From Hypomesus transpacificus (taxonomy: Eukaryota > Chordata > Actinopteri > Osmeriformes > Osmeridae), in assembly GCF_021917145.1 (NCBI RefSeq), contig NW_025813765.1, forward strand, positions 62,001 to 126,000: 64,000 bases of DNA, in the 5' to 3' direction. Shown piece after piece: positions 30,954 through 42,460 of this stretch. A program made the translations under genes and the position numbers. Numbering within the stretch: the first letter of the stretch is position 1; each line of letters starts with the position of its first letter. The notes below the pieces were generated by a model that was given only the letters and a program-made list of their open reading frames with translations, searched no databases and was not told the origin of the DNA.

Positions 30954-31069
30954 CACACACTTATATTCAGTCACATTACACCCAGACACATAATAATTCT
31001 ACACATAACTTCCATCCACATAACATCCAGACACATAATAACTTTACACATAACTTCCATCCACACAAC

Positions 31070-34000
31070 ATGCACTCACAGATGCATCCACCACCTAGAG
31101 CATCACACATGTATAACAGAACACCATATCCTCCCATCCAAACACAGTATCACCACACTCAAACACACGATCACCACACTCATCCACATAACACCCAGGC
31201 ACACAACATACACTCACACGACACTCATTTGCAATACACTCAACCACGTCAAGCTCTAACATACAACACCCAGGGCCACAACACTCACACACACAACACT
31301 CAGCCCTACAACAGACAGGCCCATTACACTCACCCACGACAAACTCATCCACCTAGCGCGCAGCCACACAACACTCAAACACACAACACTCATGCAGACA
31401 CACACCACACCCAGAGACACAACACTCAAACACACAACACTCATGCAGACACACACCACACCCAGAGACACAACACTCAAACACACAACACTCATGCAGA
31501 CACACACCACACCCAGAGACACAACACTCAAACACACAACACTCATGTAGACACACACAACACCCAGAGACACAACACTCAAACACACAACACTCATGCA
31601 GACACACACCACACCCAGAGACACAACACTCAGGCACACAACACTCATGCTGACACACACAACACTCAGACACACAGCACATACAACGCTCGAGCCACTG
31701 GTCAGGCACCAGACGAGGCCACCAGGCAGGCGGCCAAACTGTATTTTAAAATCATACAGGCGGTCCACCATGGTGAAATCATGAATACAGCCATTTTAAC
31801 CAAGACTCACCCAAGAGGCATGATGAGGCAGGTGGGGAAACTCACTTCTTTTATCAGACCCTCTTCACCTACAGAACACACCACAGAGTTAGTATCACAA
31901 AACACCACATCATGGATGAACAATAACCTGGACATCTTACAGACACATTACAATAAGACCATTCAGACACTCATCCCGACAGCACCCACCTTAAACACCA
32001 CTGCACTACACATCGCCATGGGTTGGGCACAGAAAAGATACACACACAGACTCACAGACACAACCATCACAACAGTAGAGACACTTTTACAGCTCCCCTC
32101 AGCCACACAACACGAACAGGCTCACAGGACCATTCCAACACCACAACCACCCATTCTGCAGCCAGTCACTACACATATGGTTACTCGCACAACAGATCCA
32201 CCCACACATCAGCCACACACTGCTACCACTACTACTACTACACACACAGCCATCCTCGCACCCCACACATCCACTGTACAGCCACGCAAAACATATGCAG
32301 ACATTTGTAAACCACGGACACCTAGCCAACAGCCACCCAGCAGCCTCACACATACGATTACATCACAGGCACCACAATCATTCCCTCAACAGCAATCCAC
32401 AACACACATAGTCGACAACACTACACCACACACATTACACACACCACATACAGTCAACAACATTACACAACACACAACACACATAACTGACAACATGACA
32501 TCACTCTCACCCCCTGAGCAGTCACTCGACACAACTAACATCACTACACCACATCTAGTTTCTCCACAACCACCTACCACACACATAGCCAGTAACACTA
32601 CACCACACTCACCCACTCAACATGCACTCACAGCACATATAGATACCACCCCAACACATACAGCCACTCAACAGCCACTCACTACTACACACACAGACAT
32701 GACCTCCACACTCACAGGCACCCCCACAACACATCCATGCACACAACAGTCCACAACACATACAGCCACTCAACAGCCACTCATTACAACACACACAGAC
32801 ATGACCTCTACACACGCAGCCATTTCCATAACACATTCACGCACACAACAGTCCACAACACATACAGCCACTCAACAGCCACTCATTACAACACACACAG
32901 ACATGACCTCCACACATGCAGCCACTCCCATAACACATTCACACACACAACAATCCACAACACATACAGCCACTCAACAGCCACTCATTACAACACACAC
33001 AGACATGACCTCCACACACGCAGCCACTCCCATAACACATTCACGCACACAACAATCCACAACACATACAGCCACTCAACAGCCACTCACTACTACACAC
33101 ACAGACATGACCTCCACACACGCAGGCACTCCCATAACACATTCACGCACACAACAGTCCACAACACATACAGCCACTCAACAGTCACTCACCACTGCAC
33201 ACACAGACATGACCTCCACACACGCAACCACTCCCATAATACATTCACGCACACAACAGTCACCTACATCACACTCAATGATTCAAGAGCCACACACTTC
33301 ACACTTTATCTTACCTGTAGTCGGATCACCCACAGCTCCCCAGACCTTGTCCGTCTCTCGGCCAATGGTATCTCCTCCCTCAATGTCACATGTCCCTCAG
33401 CCAGTCATCTTGCGTTCAGCTTCACCTATACATCGGACCACCACTCAGCACTCACCTCTGTCGATGGTCCAGTCGGCCACCTTGCCAGTCTTACCGCCAT
33501 TGCAGCCAATTACATGTCCAAATACACCTACAAAAGAATTAATTAGCACACACATAGGACGACCCACTGAACAACACATCACAGACACCTCATTTCACAA
33601 CACACAGGCATCTCCAGAATTTCCACTCCTCTCCAGACCCACCCATGCATACAAATACACACTTAATTTAGGTTCACGCACATCCCAGATTCCCCTACTG
33701 GCCACTACATCTAGGACTCCCCCTACACTAGCCACTAAGTCCCTCACTCAGTCCCACTTTAAAAAATTCACCTGCTCCCCTTCAAACACACAGACACATA
33801 CACGGGGAGCTTTCTCCACAGAGATAAGCTTCCCCTCTCCTGTAGGTCACCACTCCTCCCCCCCATTAACCTCCCCCCTTCCTCAGAAACCCAGCCCCAA
33901 CATCATCAAGTACCCATTAACCCCTTCTTTCTTCCCCTCCCCAGGCACCGGGCAGGAGAGTCTCCCCAAAAACAGGCCCCCTATGCAGGCAAACATGATG

Positions 34001-34726
34001 AAAGGGCAACTAAAAGGCAACCCGCCTCTAGACCAAGCCTGCTCTGAGCCCTCCCCTTTCCACCCTACCGAGGGGCCTGTGGGGGACTCTCCGCAACCTG
34101 GTGCCTCAGCACACACACCCCCACAGCCACCACACACTCTGCAGTCCCCATCACAAAATCAAACCATTTCCCCACACAGGTCTACATCATTCAAACCCTC
34201 ATACCACATAGCCCGCCCCTCACGCAAGGTGGCAGATTGGACCATCAAGGGCATCAAGTCCCACCTATTCCTTGGGGATTCCAACCTTAATAGAATCCCC
34301 TCCTTTCATAACCCCATGGTACAGGTGGACAGCTACCCTGGGGCCAATTTCTATTACTTCCAAAAGATCTTGGAAAAAACAACAGTACATCCACACACAA
34401 AGGTGGTCGTCCTCTCAGTGGGTATCAACAATAAGGACCACGACCCATACCAGACATCACTCAAACAATTAGCCAGAATGCACAAGGAAGCCAAGATCAC
34501 CTTCCCCAACGCTACCATCTATGTCCCCATTATAAATCACTCACCACTTCTCACCCCACAACAGAAACAAAACATGAAGATAATCAATGCATATATTAGC
34601 GCACACCTACCCACACTCCTTGAAATACCGCACGACTCATTCCGCACCACTAGGGACACTATTCACTGGACACCGGAAACAGCAACAGACATATTCTCTC
34701 ACTGGTGTGCACAGCTAAATTTATAA
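31070..34726 (+). CDS. element E ORF1: His/Thr-rich repeats, central domain, SGNH hydrolase
   Basis: 1,218 aa. Residues 1-205 are extremely rich in His, Thr, Asn and Gln, with a 17-residue repeat (HNTQTHNTHADTHHTQR) in about five copies. Residues about 210-345 form the conserved helical domain shared with element B (HHGEIM, RQVGKLTSFIRPSSPT, LQTHYNKTI, AMGWAQKRYTHRL). Residues about 525-745 contain a 34-residue repeat (cores TATQQPLITTHTDMTSTH and ITHSRTQQS). The C-terminus is the SGNH domain: LGDSNLNRI with S1071, SYPGA, VGINNKD, and RDTIHWT. The last codons CTA AAT TTA TAA put the heptamer A AAT TTA directly before the stop. His-rich arrays could bind metal or simply reflect CA-rich DNA. 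The SGNH call is firm. Confidence 0.8.
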   Translation: MHSQMHPPPRASHMYNRTPYPPIQTQYHHTQTHDHHTHPHNTQAHNIHSHDTHLQYTQPRQALTYNTQGHNTHTHNTQPYNRQAHYTHPRQTHPPSAQPHNTQTHNTHADTHHTQRHNTQTHNTHADTHHTQRHNTQTHNTHADTHHTQRHNTQTHNTHVDTHNTQRHNTQTHNTHADTHHTQRHNTQAHNTHADTHNTQTHSTYNARATGQAPDEATRQAAKLYFKIIQAVHHGEIMNTAILTKTHPRGMMRQVGKLTSFIRPSSPTEHTTELVSQNTTSWMNNNLDILQTHYNKTIQTLIPTAPTLNTTALHIAMGWAQKRYTHRLTDTTITTVETLLQLPSATQHEQAHRTIPTPQPPILQPVTTHMVTRTTDPPTHQPHTATTTTTTHTAILAPHTSTVQPRKTYADICKPRTPSQQPPSSLTHTITSQAPQSFPQQQSTTHIVDNTTPHTLHTPHTVNNITQHTTHITDNMTSLSPPEQSLDTTNITTPHLVSPQPPTTHIASNTTPHSPTQHALTAHIDTTPTHTATQQPLTTTHTDMTSTLTGTPTTHPCTQQSTTHTATQQPLITTHTDMTSTHAAISITHSRTQQSTTHTATQQPLITTHTDMTSTHAATPITHSHTQQSTTHTATQQPLITTHTDMTSTHAATPITHSRTQQSTTHTATQQPLTTTHTDMTSTHAGTPITHSRTQQSTTHTATQQSLTTAHTDMTSTHATTPIIHSRTQQSPTSHSMIQEPHTSHFILPVVGSPTAPQTLSVSRPMVSPPSMSHVPQPVILRSASPIHRTTTQHSPLSMVQSATLPVLPPLQPITCPNTPTKELISTHIGRPTEQHITDTSFHNTQASPEFPLLSRPTHAYKYTLNLGSRTSQIPLLATTSRTPPTLATKSLTQSHFKKFTCSPSNTQTHTRGAFSTEISFPSPVGHHSSPPLTSPLPQKPSPNIIKYPLTPSFFPSPGTGQESLPKNRPPMQANMMKGQLKGNPPLDQACSEPSPFHPTEGPVGDSPQPGASAHTPPQPPHTLQSPSQNQTISPHRSTSFKPSYHIARPSRKVADWTIKGIKSHLFLGDSNLNRIPSFHNPMVQVDSYPGANFYYFQKILEKTTVHPHTKVVVLSVGINNKDHDPYQTSLKQLARMHKEAKITFPNATIYVPIINHSPLLTPQQKQNMKIINAYISAHLPTLLEIPHDSFRTTRDTIHWTPETATDIFSHWCAQLNL

Positions 34727-35262
34727 CCACTCTTACTCACAACCCAGACACTTTCAACATCACCACACATTTATCAAGGACACACACACCTACTGCCCCC
34801 CCTCTCCCCGCCCCCCAGCCCCGTCATGCATCACCATCCCTCAACTCTAACATTTTGAATCTGTCCAAAACATTTCACCCATCACCAACACAAGTAGCAC
34901 TTCTGGAGAGAGGCCTCACCTTTGTGCCCCGCCCCACCACTTTTGACCAGGAGGAACTTCAAAGGGACATCCACAAATATCACAGACGACTTAAAATTCT
35001 GGACTACTTTGACTATACAGAGAGCGATAACCACCTGCCCTTCATCAATCCTTCCACCTGGGAGCCTAAACTCTCCCAGGTGGACCACCACATCAGGACC
35101 CTCATTAAGACGGATAAAAGGACTCTACGACACTACAACACACAGACGGACAGACAGGACAACCTCACTACCACACTCCGAGAATCACTACAAACACTTA
35201 AAAACAACCCACACAGTCATCAAACCAGCGGACAAAGGATCCAAAATAGTAATCTTAGATAA
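34705..35262 (+). CDS. N-terminal part of element E RT frame
   Basis: Open frame lying -1 to ORF1 and overlapping its end by 22 nt, with no ATG at the left edge. It contains LNLSKTFHPSPTQVALLERG and IHKYHRRLKILDYFD, equivalent to the region between SGNH and RT in B and C (VNLSSHFRPSPAQ..; YHRRLKLA.F). The RT itself continues in a neighbouring phase from about 35,200. Confidence 0.65.
   Translation: MCTAKFITTLTHNPDTFNITTHLSRTHTPTAPPLPAPQPRHASPSLNSNILNLSKTFHPSPTQVALLERGLTFVPRPTTFDQEELQRDIHKYHRRLKILDYFDYTESDNHLPFINPSTWEPKLSQVDHHIRTLIKTDKRTLRHYNTQTDRQDNLTTTLRESLQTLKNNPHSHQTSGQRIQNSNLR
34717..34726 (+). promoter_or_regulatory. probable -1 ribosomal frameshift site (element E)
   Basis: A AAT TTA at 34717-34723, in phase with the SGNH frame and followed by TAA. 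This is the same heptamer used by Rous sarcoma virus gag-pol. A -1 slip yields AKFITTLTHNPD, the start of the RT-side frame. I see no strong simple hairpin just downstream, so a pseudoknot or weaker structure would be needed. Confidence 0.7.
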
Positions 35263-37627
35263 CCACCAGTACATTTTTGAAGCAAATAGACAGCTAAACA
35301 ACATCAGACATTATAAAATCATACCGGATAGCATACAACCACAGACACAGGTGAGACTTAGGACTATCATCAAATCACTTTATGACAGACGCTACATTAC
35401 AGCTAAACAACGCGACTACCTATACGGACCGGACACCCCACGACAAAGACTCTTTTACTTACTTCCCAAGATCCATAAAGAACCGGACACCTGGACCGTT
35501 CCCTTTGAAGTTCCTCCTGGCAGACCCATAGTATCCGATTGTAACAGCGAATCCTACAACATCTCGGAATACATCGATTACTACATAAACCCCTTATCCA
35601 CCCATCACCCCAGCTATCTCAAAGACACATACCACTTTCTAGAGAAGCTCAAGCCCATAGCCGTTCCCTCCCACACACACATCTTTACCATCGATGTTGA
35701 CAGCCTGTACACCAACATTAACACCACAATGGGTGTGCAGGCTGTCAAGTCCCTATTTCAAAAGCACCCAGATAACAATAGACCGGATCAGGACATTTTA
35801 CAGTTATTACAAATTAGTTTAGACAATAATGATTTTTTATTTAACAATAAACATTACTTGCAAATAATGGGAACGGCTATGGGCAAGAAGTTTGCCCCCG
35901 CATATGCAAACATTTACATGGCTGAGTGGGAGAGAGAAGCGCTGTCAAAGTGTCCACTGCAACCATCATTCTACTTCAGGTTTTTAGACGATATCATAGG
36001 GGCATGGCCACACGACATCAAACATTTCACGGAATTCATACACATACTTAACTCACACCATCCATCCATCACGGTGAAATACATCATTGACCCACAACAG
36101 ATTCACTTTTTGGACACTACAGTTTACTTTCACACAATAAATGCAACACATAAGACACTTCAAACACGAGTATATTTCAAACCCACAGACACACACGCAC
36201 TATTACATAAGCATAGCTATCACCCCAAGCACACATTTAAAGGTATCGTCAAATCACAGATCATCCGGTTTCATAGAATATCGTCTCACAAAGACGATTT
36301 ACACATAGCCATTCAAACACTCTTTCACTCACTCAGACAAAGGGGATATTCCAAGAGGTTTCTGTGCACTATTAAAAATGACACTTTGGCAGCTCTCTCT
36401 CCCACTCGGCCCACACACACACCCAACACTACAAACAACGATGCACACACAACCAACACACACACATCACACACACCTCAGAGGTTTCAAATACAAGCCA
36501 CAGTACATACGCAACCTGCAGCAGAGCCCCTCCCCCTCCTATCCCCCTTCCCCCCAAATCCTCTCCCTTACCCTACACCGGGTTTGCATCCTGTATCCTC
36601 CCCCAACCCCCCTCCTAACCCTAAACCTTCCCAGGGCCCTGCTACAGTACCCCACCCAACACCCCGCTACTACCCCATCTTTAATTCCACCCGTAGTTAT
36701 AGTCACCAACCCCACCCTCCCCTTAGCCCCACTCCTCCCCCTCCCAAAACTATACCCAGCCTGGTCCCCTACCCTAACCACAACCCCTCGGATCCCGCGC
36801 CTAACCCCAACCCTCCCCGTAACCCCACCCCCCCTCCTTTTAATTCCACGGGTAGATCCAACCTGACTTTTAACCCTAACCCCAACCTTCCCGACCCCAC
36901 GCCCAACCTTAACTCCCCCTTTAACACCTCCGCGGACCCGCCCTTTAACCCCATCCCGGAATCACACCCCCCCTTTAACCCTACCTTTCCTCCCACTTCC
37001 CCGGCTACCCCACACACAACCGGCACTGGCCCAGATCCACCTAAAATCATAATTCCCTTAGTTACGACATTCTCACATAGAACACGCCCACTGCAACATG
37101 CATTCAAACACAATTTCACCACAGCTCAACACACATACCCCCCACTTAAACCATATAGGATCATCTCCGCATATAGAAAAAATAAAAGTCTTAAGGATAT
37201 TCTCATACATACTAAATTCAGCAATATGCCCCCTCCAATAACCAAACCTCACACATTGCACTACAAAAACAGGAAATTTATTACAAACCCCCATAGCCAC
37301 ACATCAGCTCCAGTCCCGGACAGCCTCACCCTACAAACCTCCAACGCGGTTTACATCATCACCTGCACCCTCTGTCACAAACACTACATAGGAGAAACCG
37401 GGGCATCAATAGAAACTAGGCTCAAACAACATCTGTACAACATCTCACGAGCACACCTTCAAACAACACTCGTCACACACTTCCAGGAGCACCCCGTCAC
37501 TCACCTCATCATCTCTGGTGTGGAGTCGGGGTCCGGGTGGTCCAGTGGACAGCGGAAGCACGCTGAAAGAAAATGGATCACACAATTGAATACAATCACA
37601 CCCCTGGGACTGAATGAGAAAACATAA
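35200..37627 (+). CDS. element E reverse transcriptase - GIY-YIG endonuclease
   Basis: Landmarks: KPADKGSKIVILD at about 35,225, LPKIHKEPDTWTVPF, GRPIVSDCNSES, TIDVDSLYTNI, AMGKKFAPAYANIYM, FRFLDDIIG at about 35,980, a proline-asparagine-rich linker of about 200 residues (36,400-37,030), IIIPLVTTFSHRTRPL, then VYIITCTLCHKHYIGETGAS and ERKWITQL, with the stop at 37,627. The linker is far longer than the short one in B and C. AATAAA is at 37,664. E' differs from E by one extra 34-residue linker repeat and a few substitutions. Confidence 0.85.
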
Positions 37628-38274
37628 CAACATTCCTCTTTTCACACAGGACCAGTTTTATTCAATAAATAAAGTGTCTCTATCTATTTTCTTTCATTAC
37701 GGTTTTGTTTATGTATACCTTCTTCTGATACTGACTATATAAACACCTACACATATACATACATACATGGGGTCCATACACAAACCTAAACACATACAGG
37801 TACACACTCACACATAGGATTGATATTAAAACATACTAATAAAAACATTGAAAAACAAAAAAATACATTCACATAACTTACCTTCTTACTCACCCATATA
37901 CACACATACAGCTCCAAACGGATACATAGATACACACACTAAAAAACACATTCAACAACACTTACCTGGACCTTCAAAGCCCTAACGCCATCCACTCATC
38001 CATCGCCACACAGCACCTGTAAAGTACACTCACATACACTTAACCACACACACATAGATACACACATTAAAAGATAAATTCAACAACACTTACCTTGATC
38101 TTTAAATACTTAGTACCATCCACTCATCCATTGCCACACAGCACCTACAAACAAACAAATAAACACATGACTTCATAACACATCAATTTACATTCATGCC
38201 TTTTCCTTTTGTTTTAGTTTCAAAACACAGCAATAATAGGCCCGTGCTCCTTAAGACCATCCAGTTTTCCTTTT
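37628..38274 (+). repeat. 3' UTR of element E
   Basis: CA-rich, with repeats of CAACACTTACC..CATCCACTCATC..GCCACACAGCACCT. It ends CAATAATAGGCCCGTGCTCC..CCATCCAGTTTTCC, shared with E', before degenerate CCCTAA. Confidence 0.7.
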
Positions 38275-38313
38275 AACCCTACCCTAACCCAAACCTAACC
38301 CTAACCCTAACCC
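38275..38313 (+). repeat. interstitial telomeric tract
   Basis: CCCTACCCTAACCCAAACC followed by canonical hexamers. The same degenerate start follows E' at 14,021, so the first few units may belong to the element's own 3' end. Confidence 0.9.
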
Positions 38314-39112
38314 AAACAACAGCAGTTGAAGAGGACTTGGAGACGGGATGTTGGATGAAGACCAACGGGATCCGGATTTGGACCGACTCTGTACTCATTG
38401 AATCATGACCTTCGGTCCATTGAGGCCTGGGCCGGTGTCTCTTGAGTTTATTTTGTCTCATGGGCTAAAACCATAATCTCTGAACCACCTGGACTCACTG
38501 CTGGGATCTCAGCCCTCTACAGTGATCCTGATCTTGGGCCTTGTCATGGGACGTGGTCTCGGGTGACTGCCTGGAGTGGCGGTGGGCATCGGGTATATCG
38601 GATGTGATCCTGGTGTCAGGCTAGCCGGCGGTCATCTGTCAGGGCATTGATTGGGCATCACGGTCTGCATTGTTGGTGCTGGGGAAGATCGGATGTGACC
38701 TCAACCACTTTGCGGGCTTTGGTGGTCTGGGTTGTATTATTGTTCCGGGTAGGGATGTGCTTGTGTTACATGATTTCTCTGTGAGACTACTGGCCCTGGG
38801 CTTCTGGATGATGTTGGTCTTAACCTTTACGGGGATTCTGAGTCAGAGAACGGTTTTAATTACATTTTTTAATTACATTTTGGAAAGTCTTCGGACAACT
38901 GTATCCCTGTGGGATGTTAATACTACTTCTATTGGCCAATGTGACTGGCAGTAGAGAAGGAGGAGCCTATAAAACAGACTCTTGCTCATTTATTCATTCC
39001 AGGGGGACGGAGTGAGTTGGGTTTCAGGTGCGCGTGCCTAAATGGGGTCTCACCAGTACTGTGGTCCCGTCGGGGTCCCACAGGGTGTTTCCTCGTTATT
39101 ACTACCACACCT
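38314..39112 (+). mobile_element. family F element, copy 1, 5'-truncated
   Basis: Nearly identical to 47,205-47,998 and 49,262-50,047. No credible ORF. The 3' end (CCTCGTTATTACTACCACAC) joins CCTAACCC. Same orientation as the PLEs. It is probably a non-autonomous or 3'-UTR fragment of another telomere-associated element. Confidence 0.65.
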
Positions 39113-39133
39113 AACCCTAACCCTAACCCTAAG
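39113..39133 (+). repeat. short interstitial telomeric tract
   Basis: Three hexamers at the 3' end of F copy 1. Confidence 0.9.
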
Positions 39134-39424
39134 CCGGGTTTAATTGGACGCTCCAAACACCCGGGCCTACGTCACGCGTCCACGGCGTCCACCCCATATT
39201 ATTCACCGGGGTTAAAAGCCTAAGAGAGTGGGCTACTCAGCCGTTTTATAAAGTGTTCCCCCGAAATTAGATTGGGGAAAGTAAGACGCCTCTGGGGTAC
39301 GAACCCCGGTCACCCATTTCCATTGCCATCTGCCACGGCGGTTATTCACACATCCACGGCTCAGTTGAGGATCAGGTGAGGGAGAGGGGGAAACCGACCT
39401 TTGGTTTTAGAGGGTAGGCTGCCA
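39134..39424. other. unique spacer, no gene seen
   Basis: About 290 bp without repeats or coding support, lying between the F element and the minisatellite. Confidence 0.4.
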
Positions 39425-40050
39425 TCTGCTGGATGTTTGAGTCCATGTTTGACCTCCAGGGGTCGCCAGGGTGCGGGGGTATCCGACCGGGGTGCGTCTT
39501 GGGCGGGCACGGGGTCCTGGGCAGACCCTCTGCTGGATGTTTGAGTCCATGGTTGACCTCCAGGCCTCTCGGGGTCCGGGGGTATCCGACCGGGGTGCCT
39601 CTTGGGCGGGCACGGGGTCCTGGGCAGACCCTCTGCTGGATGTTTGAGTCCATATTTGACCTCCAGGGGTCGCCAGGGTGCGGGGGTATCCGACCGGGGT
39701 GCCTCTTGGGCGGGCACGGGGTCCTGGGCAGACCCTCTGCTGGATGTTTGAGTCCATGGTTGACCTCCAGGGGTCGCCAGGGTGCGGGGGTATCCGACCG
39801 GGGTGCCTCTTGGGCGGGCACGGGGTCCTGGGCAGACCCTCTGCTGGATGTTTGAGTCCATGGTTGACCTCCAGGCCTCTCGGGGTCCGGGGGGTATCCA
39901 ACCGGGGTGCCTCTTGGGCGGGCACGGGGTCCTGGGCAGACCCCCTGCTGGATGTTTGAGTCCATGGTTGACCTCCAGGCCTCTCGGGGTCCGGGGGGTA
40001 TCCGACCGTGGTGCCTCCTGGGCGGGCACGGGGTCCTGGGCAGACCCTTT
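39425..40050. repeat. GC-rich minisatellite, 104-bp unit, six copies
   Basis: GCTGGATGTTTGAGTCCAT recurs with a period of about 104 bp up to about 39,965. Since 104 is not a multiple of three, all three frames stay open on both strands. This explains the long repetitive open frames here, which I do not regard as genes. Confidence 0.92.
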
Positions 40051-40249
40051 GGTTCTTTTGAGTTCTCTGAAAACCAGGTTTCTGAAACCGCGCCGATGGT
40101 CGTCTGGTGGACTGGGGCCCGCGACCATGTAAAGTTTGTAAGCTCGAAGCTGGGAGACTGCTGAAAAGGCTGGGAAAATGGTGAAAAACGGTCAAACACG
40201 ATTATCTCCGGTGCCGTTCAACGGATTTTTGTGAATGAAGGCTTGTTGG

Positions 40250-41560
40250 ATAGGTAAGACCCGGGGCAAGACGACCCCGGTGTGCAACCGTTGCGCACGT
40301 GCGCGTGCGCGACACCGGAACCGAAACAAAACTTCAAACGTCTCCCCTGAAATAAGTGCACCTTTTCAGGGGAAAATAAACACTCCCCTCCGTGCCCCCG
40401 GGTCTAACTGGAATAATAAAAGAGTCCCCAGCCAAATCCCATGTTCCGTTGAATAACTGTGAATTTTTTATGTTGCCAGCATTCAATAAGTCAAGCACAC
40501 TTTCAGTCTGCAAAAGTGGAAGGAATTGAGACTTGTGTAGAGGCATCTCCACTTTGCGGGCACTCAGAGACTCGGGGGAAGACTTTTTGGATAGGTATGG
40601 CCCGGGGGATGAAGGCCAAGGAGAGACCCCCGGGCGTGCACGCGCGTGGGAGACGCACGGAACGAGACAGCATTTCAAACGCTTCTACCGAAATGGAAAC
40701 ACGTTTTCCGGGTGAAATAACCACAGTGCACGCTGCCCCCGCCTCTAACTTAAATGGGAAAATTGTCCCCGTCGAGATCCATGGGACACAACGGACACGG
40801 GAGGCCCACGAATATTTCAAACGTCTCCCCCGAAAAAAGTACACCTTTTCCGGGGAAAGAAAACACACTTCCCGCTGTCCCTTTCTCTCCCTTAAATGGC
40901 ACAATTGTCCCCGTCCAAATCCATGCAACGCAACGGACACAGGAGGCCAACGAATATTTCAAACGTCTCCCCCGAAAAAAGTACACCTTATACGGGGTAG
41001 ATAAACACTCTCCACGCTCCCCCCGGGTCTAACTTGAATTTTAAAAGTGTCCCCAGCCAAATCCCACGTTCGGGTGAATAACTGTGAATTTTACACCTCC
41101 AAAACATGCAAAAAGTCAACCACACTTTGACTCTGGGAAAGTGCAAGGAATTTGAGACTTGTGTAGAGGCATCTCCACTTTGCGGGCACTCAGAGACTCG
41201 GGGGAAGACTTTTTGGATAGGTATGGACCGGGGGAAGAAGGCCCATGAGAGACCCCCAGGCGTGCACGCGCGTGGGAAACGCACGGAACGAAACAAGATT
41301 TCAAACGCTTCTACCGAGTCGGGGACACGTTTTCCGGGTAAAATGACCACATTGCACGCTGCCCCCGTCTCTAACTTATATGGGAAAATTGTCCCCGTTC
41401 AAATCCATGGGGCAGAACGAAAACGGGAGGCCCGCGAATATTTCAAACGTCTCCCCCGAAAAAAGTACACCTTTTCCGGGGAGAAAAAACACACTACCCG
41501 CTGCCCCAGCCTCCAACTTGAATTATAAAAGTGTCCCCAGCCAAATCCCACGCTCGGGCG
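40250..41560. repeat. satellite-like block, 627-bp duplication with about 140-bp subunits
   Basis: GAGACTTGTGTAGAGGCATC occurs at 40,528 and 41,155 (627 bp apart). Inside, TTTCAAACGTCTCCCCCG units recur (40,816; 40,956; 41,441), the first two 140 bp apart, each with a CCCCGAAAA..TTTTCCGGGG inverted repeat. No coding support. Confidence 0.8.
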
Positions 41561-41923
41561 AGAAACGGCAAATTTTACCCTTTTTCACCTTTCCACACCT
41601 CCAGCGCACCCCCACACGGTCATCCCCGGGCTCCCAGGGGACCACCACTCCGGGACGTCCCCGGGCACCCATCCCCAGGCTCCCAAGGGACCCCCACTCC
41701 GGCCGCACCCTGCACACCCACTTTTGGGATCCAAGGGGACCCCCCCACACCCTCCCGGCCTCCCCGGGGACCCCCTCTCCAAGGGGGGACTGCACACCTC
41801 CGGGGGGGGGTGGCCCCCATCACCCATTCACCGGGGGGCCCTGTGCACCCACTCTTAAGCCCACCCCCTGTGTTAAAACCCATTAAATGCAACTTTAAGA
41901 ACTATGTGCCCCTGGTCATCCAA
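41561..41923. repeat. C-rich low-complexity stretch
   Basis: Imperfect repeats of CATCCCC.GGCTCCCA.GGGACC. No gene seen. Confidence 0.6.
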
Positions 41924-42225
41924 TTGACTTCCATTCAAAATGGACTTAGGTTTTGGAGGCTTAAAATTTTGTGCACCTGGGCATCCGCCCATTGACTTCC
42001 ATTCAAAATGGACTTAGGTTTTGGAGGCTTAGAATTTTGTGCACCTGGGCATCCGCCCATTGACTTCCATTCAAAATGGACTTAGGTTTTGGAGGCTTAG
42101 AATTTTGTGCACCTGGGCATCCGCCCATTGACTTCCATTCAAAATGGACTTAGGTTTTGGAGGCTTAGAATTTTGTGCACCTGGGCATCCGCCCATTGAC
42201 TTCCATTCAAAGTGGACTTATGTTT
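41924..42225. repeat. tandem repeat, 68-bp unit, about 4.5 copies
   Basis: TTGACTTCCATTCAAAATGG recurs at 41,924, 41,992, 42,060 and 42,128, with a variant at 42,196. It lies directly upstream of the recombinase gene. Confidence 0.92.
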
Positions 42226-42460
42226 TGGTTATTTTCACCGACATGTCATCCCTTTTGAGTCCACAGGAGGGTGACTGTTTGTGGGCTTTGGTTTTTGGGT
42301 AGGTACCCCTCCTTGCCTCTCGGCGTCCCTCCATTGACTCCCCTACCATGGATCAACACTGTCCCCGCCCAGTACACGCTTCCCATGGAAAAACACCTTC
42401 CTGCCAATCGGCAATTATGCCTTGATTGATGCCGACCGACCTCAATGCTTGCCGCACATC

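Larger units (their letters stand above)
30954..38275 (+). mobile_element. Penelope-like element E with long His/Thr-rich ORF1, SGNH, RT and GIY-YIG
   Basis: About 7.3 kb bounded by CCCTAA tracts. ORF1 starts about 115 nt from the left boundary and no hammerhead is seen, so the 5' end may be truncated. ORF1 ends in SGNH and then a -1 slippery site, followed by the RT-EN frame, which is interrupted once in its N-terminal part. The 3' UTR matches E' at 13,430-14,020. Confidence 0.85.

Noticed and set aside
31256-31771. Cysteine/valine-rich minus-strand frames
   Set aside because: Shadow of the CA-rich repeat that codes for the His/Thr repeats of element E ORF1 on the plus strand.
10862-38275. 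Reading the RT elements as LINEs
   Set aside because: There is no apurinic endonuclease or restriction-like endonuclease. DKGS, LPKIHK and a C-terminal GIY-YIG with CxxC are PLE features.
39361-40199. Three long overlapping open frames on the minus strand (up to 275 codons)
   Set aside because: They are translations of the 104-bp minisatellite, whose period leaves all three frames open with the same repeated peptide.
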